Source: Catellatospora sichuanensis
GTDB taxonomy: Bacteria > Actinomycetota > Actinomycetes > Mycobacteriales > Micromonosporaceae
Reading direction: 5' to 3'
Assembly (NCBI RefSeq): GCF_007483665.1
Contig: NZ_VIQO01000012.1
Span: 310,001 to 374,000 of the forward strand
DNA: 64,000 nt
This document shows positions 52,501-60,734 of this stretch, piece after piece; the first letter of the stretch is position 1, and the number at the start of each line of letters is the position of its first letter. The translations under genes were made by a program, and so were the position numbers. The notes under the pieces were generated by a model. The model did not search any database. It saw only the letters and a program-made list of their open reading frames with translations, and was not told where the DNA came from.

Positions 52501-52799
52501 CTGCCAGCCTGGCGAGCGATTTCGCGCTCGCCGGACGCCTGACCGACGCGCGGGCGATGTCAGAGGAGGTGGTCAACCGTTCGAAGATCACGCGAACCAC
52601 CAACCACCCCTACACGTTGGCCTGCCAGGCGAACCTGGCCCTCGACCTCAACGCCGTCGGCCAGCATCAGGATGGAGCCCTGCTGAAGTCCGAGACGGAG
52701 ACGATGCTTCGCCAGCAACTGGGTCCGGAGCATCCGGAGACCGTAGCCGTGGAGCGGGGCAAGCGCGCCGAGACCGACATCGAGGTGCCCAACCTCTGA
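49530..52799 (+). CDS. fxsT: STAND NTPase with TPR repeats, FxSxx-COOH system type
   Basis: 1089 residues. Residues 20-105 are an all-helical N-terminal domain (RIPLRAAVEKVETLTDPQRRTSVVKELRRELGDRF and WDVVEACLEIGEIRVLLLALELL) resembling an effector-associated domain. An NB-ARC NTPase follows with Walker A LHGLGGVGKSQVA (307-314), Walker B RWLLVFDNAGE, the sensor HVLITSRSNTW and GRLPLALDQV. From about 660 to the end are tetratricopeptide repeats (LGPDDPMTLMASFNLANALRVLGSYNEA and so on). It is the family named for its link to FxSxx-COOH systems. Such switches oligomerise on sensing a trigger and recruit effectors, here probably the caspase. 202 bp after the caspase gene. Confidence 0.88.
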   Translation: MTDEVKRSSGERLHTPRQLSIRERIPLRAAVEKVETLTDPQRRTSVVKELRRELGDRFKPASPVAAWDVVEACLEIGEIRVLLLALELLGTDEKQQANLTAVVDKLLPETVFDALDQRRLADALSTVEPEIVKYSLISIAGAGYVDTHTTATDFIVALHSAGDQPDRDRVVLSFLEAVAHRADESVYLSLHLIVHDAASGAGLPDLAKDLCAQTSTYIKTYGVTGAPPDPARSDTEPDDIVQVDANVSGDDVITIATTTVITSLPAVYGGVPAQNAHFVGRAGVLEEMRRTLRNNVRAAVLPHTLHGLGGVGKSQVAVEYAYRYKGDYDLVWWIPSDDERSIRRSLASLALRLNLTESTDVQQQIDAVHDELRIARRFPRWLLVFDNAGEPEVVRRYLPRGNGHVLITSRSNTWKNQSAVVEVDVFSEQECVDYLTSRWEGLSEADALNLADKLGRLPLALDQVSSVHQQTGMQLPTILGLLDSNPARMLAEPPTDYPVSVAMSWRLAFTQLKENNPAAAQLLQMCAFLSSLPIYVPLLRQGRGANLPAPLSDLLRDEYEFRNAVRDIGKFALAQLDVKRDFLTIHLLVRVVLRDGLSEEEREPIEHAAHEVLALANPGSPDRNDTWTLHGHIAPHVIPSGVIHSPDSHVRQIVLDQIRYYFAIGDYEESRRLASIAVDNWRGRLGPDDPMTLMASFNLANALRVLGSYNEARNVTDDTAQRMYRTLGREHGYSLRVANSVNYDLRLAGRFAEALAMDTEVLSLHRQVLGDGDPATMRAAHNLAIDLRLTGDFDAAFTLDEETYKSRRTVLGEDNPETLASINALARDIYGQGRYRQALQMQQARLAAFERRLNPGNRFVLVARRNLAVLLRKVGEHAAALDEAESNLKATRDEVGDTHEFTLAASVTLANTLRVVGEIERALATFETALDGYRTRFGHTHPFTLACGVNLAIALRQTPSRGAAALTLNSELLPVLTETLGDSHPYTLCCSASLASDFALAGRLTDARAMSEEVVNRSKITRTTNHPYTLACQANLALDLNAVGQHQDGALLKSETETMLRQQLGPEHPETVAVERGKRAETDIEVPNL

Positions 52800-52854
52800 C
52801 CGGCGGTTCACTGCCGACACCGTCCCTCGGGAAGGTCCGCATGGACCGGGGATG

Positions 52855-55698
52855 TCAGGCCGCCGGTGCCAGGCCCGCCATCAGGTCGGCTGCGGTCACC
52901 CGGCGCCAGGACACGCCGGGGTCGCCGTCGACGAGCAGCGCCGTCGAGCCGTCCGCCACGTCGCCGCCCACGAGCGCCGACAACCGCCCCTCGTCCTCCG
53001 TCGCCGCGAACACCCGGCCCACGACGTCTGGCGCGGCATCGCCGGTCGACGCGGCGGCCGCGGCACGGATCGCGGCGACGGCCACAGCCGGGTCGTCGGC
53101 CTTGACGGTGCTGGCGGTGCCGTCGGCGTGGACCACGTGGATCCGGTCGGCTCGCGCCGCCGCGTGCCAGGCCGCGACATCGAGCAGGGACGCGCGGCTG
53201 CCGTCGCGGAAGTGGTCCCACAGGTCGGCGGCGATGCGGCCGAGCCGGGCGCTGTGCGCGCCGATGCTGTGCCCGTAGCCCTTGGTGGACAGGCTCGCGT
53301 CGATCCACATCACCTCGCCGGTGGCCACGTTCAGGACCAGCGGCGCGAGGGACTTCGCGTCGCCGCGCAGCCCGAACTTCTGCATGACCCGGCCCGCGTC
53401 GAACCGGCGACCGCCCTCGACCGGCACCGAGAACCCGGCGAACGCGGCGTCGAGCAGCTCGAACGGCACATCGTTGTAGCTGAGCACGACCGGCACCGCC
53501 CAGCGCACGCCCGCCTCCGCGAGCGCGGCCCGGTGCAGGTCGAGGTATTCGGTGGCGCCCTGCGGAGCCGGGGCGGACGTGAGGTCACCGGAGTGGATCG
53601 CCGCGGTGTGCTCGAACCGCAGGCGGGTGTAGTCGCAGTAGCCGACCGGCGTCCAGTCCTCGTCGTAGAAGCCGCAGGACAGGTCCAGGTCGACGCGGTG
53701 CTCCTTGCTGTCGACCCAGTGCAGGAAGAGCCGCAGCACGTCGGCTTCGGCGAGCGTACGCACGCTGCCGCGGGGCCAGCCGGCCAGCTGCGCGGACCCG
53801 GCGCGCTCCCGCGTCGGCGCGGGAATCCCCGCCAGCGCGGCGTCGAGCACGGCGACGTCGAACCGGTCCAGCTCGACCGCTCGGCAGGCGAGCTCGGTGT
53901 CGGTGATCGCGCGGACCCGGGTGATCGCGTCGGCGGGCAGCGGGACCCGCTGCTCCGGCGCGGTCCAGGTGCGTACGACGTCACCCTTGGGGAAGAACGT
54001 GCGCCGCGGGGTGCCCGGCTCGGGACCGACGGTGGCCGCGGGCCGCGCCGCACGAGCCGGTGTGCGTACGGCGATGACGAGCGCACGGCGCAGCGGGGCC
54101 CCGACCACGCCGACCTCTGCCGCACCCTCGGCACCGACTGCCTCCGCGACCGATACGTTCTCGGGCACCGCGGCGGCGGCGGCCCGGCCGTGCAGGGCCG
54201 CAGCGTCCCGGCCGTGCAGCGCGGCTGCGGCCGCGGCCAGCACGTTCGGCGACACCCGGGACACGGTGCGCGCCAGCGCGTCGACGACCGAGCGCTGCGC
54301 GTCGGGGTCATCGGCGGCCAGGCGCAGCAGGTGGTCGGCGCGCCGCCACAGGTCTCCGGGACGCTGCACCAGCAGGGTCGCGGCGGCCGACGCGTCGCCG
54401 ACGGCCACGGCGTCCTCGACCAGCGCGGCGAAGGTGCGCACCCGCACCGACACGGTGCCGCCGCGGTGGTACGACAGGACGAACCGCTCGGGCCGGCGGG
54501 CGTGCGCGTCGACGATCGCGAAGCCGAGCGGGCCGTGTGCCGGGGCACGGGTGCCCCGCAGGGTCGCGAACACCACCGCCGCACACGGGTGCGTGGCGAC
54601 GTGCTCGTAGGGGTGCAAACGCTCGGCCAGCCGCTTCCACACCACCGGGTGGCGGGCCATGTCCTCGGCGGCCGTGGCCGGGTCCAGCCCGTCGACGAAG
54701 CTCAGCACGGCACGGCGCAGGGGCCGCGGCAACGCCCGCACCTTCGGCACGTCCACGGTGAGCCGCGGCTCCGTGACCGGCCGGTAGGCTCCCATCGGCC
54801 CGTCGGCGGCGGGCTTGCGAGGCAGGACGAGACCGGCGTCGCCACCCGAGTACGCCCACAGCGCACGGGCGATGTCGGTGACGGTCGACCAGCGCGCCGC
54901 GGCCTCGCCCAGCACGTGCGCGTAGGAGCCGGTGAGCGCGGTCGCGTGCAGCGCCCACGCGATGACCACCGCGAGGGTCTCGCGGGCCGGGACCTTCTCC
55001 GGCAGCCAGTCCAGGCGGCCCGGCGCGGTCGCCGCCACCAGGATGAACAGGTCGGCCAGGTCGGTCGCGCCGAGGGCGGCCGTACGGCGGACGAGTTCGT
55101 CACGCAGCCGCGTCGCGGTGGCCGCCGGGGCCCCGTCCAGGGTGATGCGCCGTAGCCGCATCGGCTTCACCGCCGGAACGGCACCCGGCTCCGGCTCCGT
55201 GACCAGCACATACGGGCTGATCGAGGTGAGCCGCCGCCCGCAGACGGCACAGGCGGAGAAGACGGCGGGATCGAAGCACTGCTCGCAGACGAGGTGCCCG
55301 CAGGGGTCCAGCGGGCGCACCGAGCCGGCGGTCCCGCACAGCACGCAGGGTGCGGCGTCCGTCTGGAACAGGTGCACCAGGAGCCGGTCGACGAACAGGG
55401 CCTCCGGGGACTCCGGCGTGTCGGGGAAGCTGTGGAACAGCGGCACGTGATCACGGTCGGCGCCGACGGTCTCGTCGGCCACCGCGCATACCCAGTCGGC
55501 CCAGCGCATCCGTGCCGACGCGTCCAGCCGTTCGAACCGGTCCCGCAGCGGTGCGGCGAGCAGCCAGCCCCGGGCGGCGAGGTCCGCCTCGAACGCGCGC
55601 ACCCACGCCGCACCGTCGGCTGTGGGCTCCGCCGCGACGGGCGCCGGCAGCGCGATCACGCCCGCACGGCGCAGCATGACGGTCGCGAGCGCGTCCAT
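52855..55698 (-). CDS. RING-finger protein with C-terminal TerD-like region (MXAN_6230/SCO0854 type)
   Basis: 947 residues from the ATG at 55698, preceded by GGAGGA. A complete C3HC4 RING is present: C118, C121, C133, H135, C138, C141, C150, C153. The middle is helical. Residues 669-815 resemble TerD: VDLDLSCGFYDEDWTPVGYCDYTRLRF, AIHSGDLTSAP, GATEYLDLHRAAL and AFAGFSVPV. RING plus a TerD-like domain is the architecture of the bacterial family named after MXAN_6230 and SCO0854. RINGs act as ubiquitin ligases in eukaryotes, but no ubiquitin or E2 gene is visible here. It faces the STAND/TPR gene tail to tail with a 55 bp gap. Confidence 0.82.
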   Translation of the reverse strand: MDALATVMLRRAGVIALPAPVAAEPTADGAAWVRAFEADLAARGWLLAAPLRDRFERLDASARMRWADWVCAVADETVGADRDHVPLFHSFPDTPESPEALFVDRLLVHLFQTDAAPCVLCGTAGSVRPLDPCGHLVCEQCFDPAVFSACAVCGRRLTSISPYVLVTEPEPGAVPAVKPMRLRRITLDGAPAATATRLRDELVRRTAALGATDLADLFILVAATAPGRLDWLPEKVPARETLAVVIAWALHATALTGSYAHVLGEAAARWSTVTDIARALWAYSGGDAGLVLPRKPAADGPMGAYRPVTEPRLTVDVPKVRALPRPLRRAVLSFVDGLDPATAAEDMARHPVVWKRLAERLHPYEHVATHPCAAVVFATLRGTRAPAHGPLGFAIVDAHARRPERFVLSYHRGGTVSVRVRTFAALVEDAVAVGDASAAATLLVQRPGDLWRRADHLLRLAADDPDAQRSVVDALARTVSRVSPNVLAAAAAALHGRDAAALHGRAAAAAVPENVSVAEAVGAEGAAEVGVVGAPLRRALVIAVRTPARAARPAATVGPEPGTPRRTFFPKGDVVRTWTAPEQRVPLPADAITRVRAITDTELACRAVELDRFDVAVLDAALAGIPAPTRERAGSAQLAGWPRGSVRTLAEADVLRLFLHWVDSKEHRVDLDLSCGFYDEDWTPVGYCDYTRLRFEHTAAIHSGDLTSAPAPQGATEYLDLHRAALAEAGVRWAVPVVLSYNDVPFELLDAAFAGFSVPVEGGRRFDAGRVMQKFGLRGDAKSLAPLVLNVATGEVMWIDASLSTKGYGHSIGAHSARLGRIAADLWDHFRDGSRASLLDVAAWHAAARADRIHVVHADGTASTVKADDPAVAVAAIRAAAAASTGDAAPDVVGRVFAATEDEGRLSALVGGDVADGSTALLVDGDPGVSWRRVTAADLMAGLAPAA

Positions 55699-55886
55699 GC
55701 GTGTTCCTCCAGCTGCCGATGAGGGATGCCGGTGCACCGGCGTGGAAAAGCCGGGTCGGTGAGTCGGAACGCTAGTTTCGTCAAAGAAGGAGAGAAGGAA
55801 GCGCACCTGGGAGCCGACCCGGCCCGCCGATGCTATGACGGCCGCCGCACGCCCGCCACCCGATTACGCGGGCGACGTCCGGCACG

Positions 55887-57038
55887 TCAGCCCGCGCCGC
55901 CGGCGGCGTAGTGGTTGATCGACCGGCGCGCGAGCCGCGGTTCGGCATCGGGGAACGAGCCGTCGCCGAACAGCACCCGCGCGGCCATGGCACGCCCGCC
56001 GCCGACGCGCAGCGCGGCGACCGCCGCCTCCGCCGCCGCGGGGGACCGGATCCCGGCGAATGCGCGTCGCAGCAGCAGTCGGCCGCGGAACCGGCTCCGC
56101 AGCGCCGCACCGTCGTAGCGGCTCAACTGACGCTGGTCGCCGGTGCGCAGGTATCCGGCGGCCACCGACGCGGCCAGTTCCGACATCCGCAGGCACGGGT
56201 CCAACCCGCCCGCGGTCAGCGGTGACACCGCACCCGCCGCGTCGCCGACGAGCAGGCCGGCCGGGCACGCGAGCCGCCGCAGCACCCCGCCGACCGGGAT
56301 CGGGCCGCCGCGCCGCTCGACCGGACCGGTCGGCGCCGTGCGGCCGGGCGCGTCGGCGGCGAACTCGTCCAGCAGGTGGCGCACCCCGGCGCGCATCGCG
56401 TCGGCATATCCCGCGACGCCGACGTGCGCGTGCCGGCCGTCGTCGATGACCCAGCCCAGGTAGCCCGGGGCGACCCGGGGGTCCAGCACGCAGTGGAACG
56501 CCGGGGTGGTGGTGCCCGAGGCGATCGGGTGGACGAGTTCGGCACCGACGATGAGGCGCCGGTTGACGTCCAGGCCCAGGTCACGAGCCACCCGGGAGCG
56601 TGCGCCGTCCGCGCCGACGATGAACCGGGCGCGCACCGGCTCCGCGCCTTCGAGCCGCACGACACCGGCCGTCGAGCCGTCGTATCGCACACCCAGCACG
56701 ATCCGTGCCCCCGCCGACTCCGCCGCGAGGCGCGCGTGCTCGTAGACGCCCGGCATGTCGGCCACCCGGTACTCGTCGCGGTCGCTGGTCAGCCGGATCG
56801 GCGCCCGCCGCGACGGCGGATACAGCAGCACGTCCCGTACGCCGGGACCGAGCAGGTGGTCCGGCAGGTCGAAGTCCTCGAGGGTACGGCGCACGAAGAT
56901 CCCCGTCGTGCGGATGCCCGCCGACAGCGACCTGCGGCGGTCGACCACCATCACGTCAAGCTCACGTCGCGCGAGCAGGCGGGCCGTGTGCAGGCCTGCC
57001 AGACCGGCACCGACGACCAGTACATCCACTGTCTGCAT
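55887..57038 (-). CDS. FAD-dependent oxidoreductase, geranylgeranyl reductase-like
   Basis: 383 residues. DVLVVGAGLAGLHTARLLARR, then VVDRRRSLSAGIRTTGIFVRRTLEDFDLP (the usual C-terminal part of the FAD motif), GADGARSRVARDLGL and the second FAD contact LLVGDAAGAVSPLTAGGLDPCLRMSELAA match the geranylgeranyl reductase/hydroxylase branch of flavoproteins. It could reduce an isoprenoid or hydroxylate a small molecule. A start at 57038 is supported by position only; no strong ribosome binding site. Stands alone on the minus strand. Confidence 0.82.
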   Translation of the reverse strand: MQTVDVLVVGAGLAGLHTARLLARRELDVMVVDRRRSLSAGIRTTGIFVRRTLEDFDLPDHLLGPGVRDVLLYPPSRRAPIRLTSDRDEYRVADMPGVYEHARLAAESAGARIVLGVRYDGSTAGVVRLEGAEPVRARFIVGADGARSRVARDLGLDVNRRLIVGAELVHPIASGTTTPAFHCVLDPRVAPGYLGWVIDDGRHAHVGVAGYADAMRAGVRHLLDEFAADAPGRTAPTGPVERRGGPIPVGGVLRRLACPAGLLVGDAAGAVSPLTAGGLDPCLRMSELAASVAAGYLRTGDQRQLSRYDGAALRSRFRGRLLLRRAFAGIRSPAAAEAAVAALRVGGGRAMAARVLFGDGSFPDAEPRLARRSINHYAAGGAG

Positions 57039-57135
57039 ACCTAGAGACGCTAGGTATCGAAACCCGCCCGGAACGGTCTCGTCACGTTATCCACCTGCTT
57101 CCTGCACAGTCTCGCCACACCTGAGCCCCCACGGT

Positions 57136-57486
57136 TCACGGGAGCTGGAGGTAGACGCGGGTCCAGGGCTGGTCGTCGAGCAGTCGCCAGCGGTGGCCGC
57201 CACCGGCCGTGTCCTCGGCGAGCAGCACGTCACCGGGGCCGAGGCGGAAGGTCTCGCCGTCGCGGGTGGTGAACTCGAGCGTCCCGGTGAGCGTCACCAC
57301 GTACTGGCGGCGAGGCGCGTCGTGCCACGCGAGCTGCGACCCCGGCGGGCTCTGCTGGAACCGTGCCGCGGTGGTGGCCAGCCAGCCGGTGGCCGCGTCC
57401 GGTCCGAGCGCGTCGAGGCGCATCGTCGACTCCTCGACGTGGGATCGCCCGTCCGGGCCCGCGAACAGGCGGACCAGGCGGATCAC
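57136..57486 (-). CDS. Cupin-domain protein
   Basis: 116 residues from the GTG at 57486, which overlaps the stop of the upstream gene (GTGA). WHDAPRRQYVVTLTGTLEFTTRDGETFRLGPGDVLLAEDTAGGGHRWRLLD is one cupin barrel, with probable metal ligands H and H/E in the two motifs (WHDAPRRQ, GHRW). Small cupins of this type bind or modify small polar molecules. Its role with the solute-binding-like partner is unknown. Confidence 0.8.
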   Translation of the reverse strand: MIRLVRLFAGPDGRSHVEESTMRLDALGPDAATGWLATTAARFQQSPPGSQLAWHDAPRRQYVVTLTGTLEFTTRDGETFRLGPGDVLLAEDTAGGGHRWRLLDDQPWTRVYLQLP

Positions 57487-58229
57487 GTCAGCACCGCCGT
57501 GGCCCGGGGGTCGCTGTCGGCCAGCCACCTGCGGCCCAGCCGGGCCAGCTCGCCATCGCGGCGCAGCGCCTGCTGCGCGCCGTCGATCTCGTCGGCCAGC
57601 GCGGCGTCGTCCGTGGCGACCGCGACGGCCAGCAGCTCAGTGGTGATCCCGGTCTGCACGATCCGCAGCGCCGGCCGGTCGGCGATCAGCCGGCGCAGCA
57701 CCGGCTCCAGCTTCATGAACGCGCCGAGCCGGCCGTGTTCGAGGTCGTCGAGCGCGGTGCCGATCTCTTCGTAGGCGTACGCCTTCACCGCCCCGACCTT
57801 GCCCGCGGCGAGCAGTTGCTCGGCCACCGGCTGCGACGTGTTGCCGCTCTGCACCCCGAGGGTCAGGCCCCGCAGGTCGTCGCAACCGTGCACGCCGGGA
57901 GTCGCGGCGGCGTCGACCACCAGGCTCTGGCCCGACCGCAGGTAGGGCTCGCACCACCGGGCCAGCGTCTTGCGGTACTCGGTGACGGTCGCGCCGGAGG
58001 CGACCACGTCGATGCTCCGGCCGAGCTCGGCGAAGATCCCGTCGAAATTCGACCCGTCGTAGCGCCGCGCCACCAGCGGCCGTCCCAGTTCGGCCGCGAT
58101 CGCGGTCATCCAATCGATGTCGAACCCCGTAGGCGGCGGCCCCGCCACCTCGAACGGCGGATTGGGGAACGCCGACCCCACCCGCAGCGGCACACCAGTC
58201 ACGCTGTCCAAGATATGCGCGTTTGGCAC
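57483..58229 (-). CDS. Solute-binding protein family 3 fold without signal peptide
   Basis: 248 residues from a GTG. The SBP_bac_3 pattern is complete: LRVGSAFPNPPFEVAG, TGFDIDWMTAIAAELGRP, RYDGSNFDGIFAELGRSIDVVASGATVTEYRKTLARWCEPYL, then LRGLTLGVQSGNTSQP and FMKLEPVLRRL. No signal sequence or lipobox precedes it, and no permease or ATPase gene is nearby, so a cytoplasmic binding protein or sensor is likely rather than a transporter part. Its stop overlaps the cupin start (GTGA), linking both products. Confidence 0.75.
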   Translation of the reverse strand: MPNAHILDSVTGVPLRVGSAFPNPPFEVAGPPPTGFDIDWMTAIAAELGRPLVARRYDGSNFDGIFAELGRSIDVVASGATVTEYRKTLARWCEPYLRSGQSLVVDAAATPGVHGCDDLRGLTLGVQSGNTSQPVAEQLLAAGKVGAVKAYAYEEIGTALDDLEHGRLGAFMKLEPVLRRLIADRPALRIVQTGITTELLAVAVATDDAALADEIDGAQQALRRDGELARLGRRWLADSDPRATAVLT

Positions 58230-58325
58230 GATCAGCCCGTTGTTCGGGCTGCCTCGGCCCGCGTAGCCGTCGCCGCCGGCCCCGACCCCGGCAGGTGATC
58301 CCCTTGCCGCTTCGCCGCCTGACGG

Positions 58326-60020
58326 TCAGGCCGCCGACGGTAGCGTGATGCGCAGGATCTGCATGTCGGTGCCTGCTGCGGTGCCGCCGCTGACGACCCA
58401 CAGCGTCCCGCCCGCACCCGGCTCTGCCGTGTACAGCTGCCCGTAGGCGCCGACCAGCACCGCCTGCACGTTGGCCAGCGCATCGCCGTCGAGCTCGGCC
58501 CGGTACAGCCGCGAACTGCCCGCGCAGGCGAGGTAGACGACATTGCGGACGAACGCCATGCCGCCGCAGGAACCCTCACCGGCCGCGAACGTGTGCTGCG
58601 GCGCGACGAACCCCGGCGTGGCACAGCCGGCACCGGACTTCGACTCGGTGCCCTCGCACGCGGGCCAGCCGTAGTTGCCGCCCTTGACGACCAGGTTGGT
58701 CTCGTCCGCCACGGCGTCACCGGACTCCTGCACCCACAGCCGGCCCCGCGCGTCGAAAGCCAGGCCCTGCGGATTGCGGTGGCCGAGACTCCAGATGTAG
58801 CCGCCGAACGGATTGCCGGCCGGGACCGTACCGTCCGGATTGAACCGCAGCACCTTGCCCGCGAGGCTGCGCTGGTCCTGCGCCAGCCGCGGGTTCCCGG
58901 CGTCGCCGGTGGCGGCGTACAACTTGCCGTCGCGGCCGAACCGCAACCGTCCGCCATTGTGGAACTTCCCCCGCGGAATACCGACGACCAGCGACTGCAT
59001 CGACCCGCCGTCCAGCTCGTCGCCGCGCAGGCGCAGCCGCACGATCCGGTTGTCGGACGCCGTCGAAAAGAACACGTAGATCCAGCGGTCCTTGGCGAAC
59101 GTCGCCGCCACAGCCAGGCTCAGCAGGCCTCCGTCGCCGCCGGTGCTCGCCGCGCCGGGCACCACACCCAGCGGGGTGACCTGGCCGCTACGCGGATCCA
59201 TCCGCACGATCTCGTGCGTGTCCCGGCGCCCGTAGAGCACCGAACCGTCGGGCAGCTCGACCAGGCCCCAGACGACCCCGGTGTCCTTGGCCACCGGGGT
59301 GACCGCGCACAGCAACGTGCACGACGAGCCCGCGGTGACGTCGATCCCGGCGCTGCGCGACGACACGTTGCCCTGACCGTCACGGGCACTGACCTGGTAA
59401 CGGTGGCCGGCGGACGCGGGCACGCCGAGGTCGATGAAGGAGAACTGCGGGCCGCCCGCACCGGCGACGGTGCCGACCTTCGCCCCGTTGCGGAAGACGT
59501 CGTACGCGGCGACCTCGACGTCGTCGGTGGCGGCGTCCCAGGTCATGGTGACGGTGGTTCCGTCGGCGGTGGCCTTCACCCCGCCCGGCGTGCTGGGCGC
59601 CTTGGCATCCGAACCACACTGCGGTGGTGTCACCGACACCGTCTCGCCCGCCGGTGACACGTTGCCGGCCTCGTCGCGGGCCTTGACCTGCACGCTCCAG
59701 GTGCCCGCGGGCACCTCCGTGATCACCACGGACCGCGTGGCGCCGCCGACGGTGGTGACGACCCGACCGTCGCGATGGACCTCGTACCCTGTCACGTCGG
59801 TGTCGTCCGTCGACCCGGCCCAGCTGAGCGCGACCGACTTGCAGGTCGTCTCGCCGAGGCTGAGTGCACCGGGCGCGGACGGCGGCTGCACGTCCGGCGG
59901 CGGCTCCGGCCACCGCACCACCAGCACGGCAAGACCGACCACCGCGATCAGCAAAAGCCCGCTGATCAGCCGGGAGCCGCCGGAAGCCGACTCGACCGGC
60001 GACGGAGCGACGGGTGTCAT
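58326..60020 (-). CDS. Membrane-anchored FN3 protein with PQQ glucose dehydrogenase-like propeller
   Basis: 564 residues. One N-terminal membrane helix (LISGLLLIAVVGLAVLVV) is followed by two fibronectin type III domains (about residues 40-225), then a six-bladed beta propeller of the glucose/sorbosone dehydrogenase type: FHNGGRLRFGRDGKLYAATGD, LGHRNPQGLAFDARGRLWVQESG. In soluble glucose dehydrogenases the catalytic base His and PQQ ligands sit in the first blade; I could not confirm all of them here. It is probably exported and periplasm-side. ATG start at 60020. Alone on the minus strand. Confidence 0.75.
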   Translation of the reverse strand: MTPVAPSPVESASGGSRLISGLLLIAVVGLAVLVVRWPEPPPDVQPPSAPGALSLGETTCKSVALSWAGSTDDTDVTGYEVHRDGRVVTTVGGATRSVVITEVPAGTWSVQVKARDEAGNVSPAGETVSVTPPQCGSDAKAPSTPGGVKATADGTTVTMTWDAATDDVEVAAYDVFRNGAKVGTVAGAGGPQFSFIDLGVPASAGHRYQVSARDGQGNVSSRSAGIDVTAGSSCTLLCAVTPVAKDTGVVWGLVELPDGSVLYGRRDTHEIVRMDPRSGQVTPLGVVPGAASTGGDGGLLSLAVAATFAKDRWIYVFFSTASDNRIVRLRLRGDELDGGSMQSLVVGIPRGKFHNGGRLRFGRDGKLYAATGDAGNPRLAQDQRSLAGKVLRFNPDGTVPAGNPFGGYIWSLGHRNPQGLAFDARGRLWVQESGDAVADETNLVVKGGNYGWPACEGTESKSGAGCATPGFVAPQHTFAAGEGSCGGMAFVRNVVYLACAGSSRLYRAELDGDALANVQAVLVGAYGQLYTAEPGAGGTLWVVSGGTAAGTDMQILRITLPSAA

Positions 60021-60107
60021 TTCCGGAATGTACTAGCCCCACACCCCGGGCACCAGACCTCACCGAGGTGGACGGTCGACCACTCCACCGGGCCCGGACG
60101 GTCGGCC

Positions 60108-60590
60108 TCAGGCGAGCCAGAACGAGTCGTGCTCGACGAAGAACGCGGCCCGCTCCGCATCGGTCATGGCGCCGAGGTTCGGCAGGCCCTCGAAGTACCC
60201 TTCGCGGGGCGCGCCCGGCGCGAAATGCAGCAGCATCGACGCCGGCTCTCCGGATTCGTTGCGATACCCGTGGATGCCACCCGGCGGCACGTGCACGTAG
60301 TCACCGGGCACGGCGTCGATCCAGCGGGTGCCGTCGCAGATCCGCATCGTGCCGGACAGGATAAAGAACGACTCCGAGATCGAACGGTGAAAGTGCGGCT
60401 CAGGACCGCTCGGCTCCGGACCGATCTCCCAGCGGTACAGGCCGAACAGGCCGTTCGTGGACGCACCGGTCGACAGGTAGTGCACCGTGTTCCCACTGCT
60501 GTACGTCAGCTCCGGCGGGCTGCCGACCGGCCGGTACATCGCGCTGACCTCACCATGATCAGCCGTATAGACCGCAGGCGGATACGACAT
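60108..60590 (-). CDS. Cupin-domain protein
   Basis: 160 residues. LSTGASTNGLFGLYRWEIGPEPSGPEPHFHRSISESFFILSGTMRI is cupin motif 1 (HxH, E), and PGDYVHVPPGGIHGYRNES is motif 2 (H). Both metal-binding motifs are complete, so this is probably a metal-dependent enzyme or a regulator-type cupin. The start at the ATG 60590 is divergent from ligA. The C-terminus PNLGAMTDAERAAFFVEHDSFWLA resembles that of quercetinase-like cupins, a weak hint. Confidence 0.82.
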   Translation of the reverse strand: MSYPPAVYTADHGEVSAMYRPVGSPPELTYSSGNTVHYLSTGASTNGLFGLYRWEIGPEPSGPEPHFHRSISESFFILSGTMRICDGTRWIDAVPGDYVHVPPGGIHGYRNESGEPASMLLHFAPGAPREGYFEGLPNLGAMTDAERAAFFVEHDSFWLA

Positions 60591-60734
60591 GATTCGACCC
60601 TGGACGAACCGGCGCAGGCCGCGTCCGAGATTCCGCGAAACGCGGTCCCACCAGCGCCGACACCGTCGTCAGACCGGCACACTATCCTTCGCATACCGCC
60701 TGGCCCCGCAGGCCGGGACGAAGGAGTGCGCACC

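Noticed and set aside
52800-52854. A small inverted repeat GGTCC-GCAT-GGACC between two convergent genes
   Set aside because: Five base pairs are too few to call a terminator with confidence.
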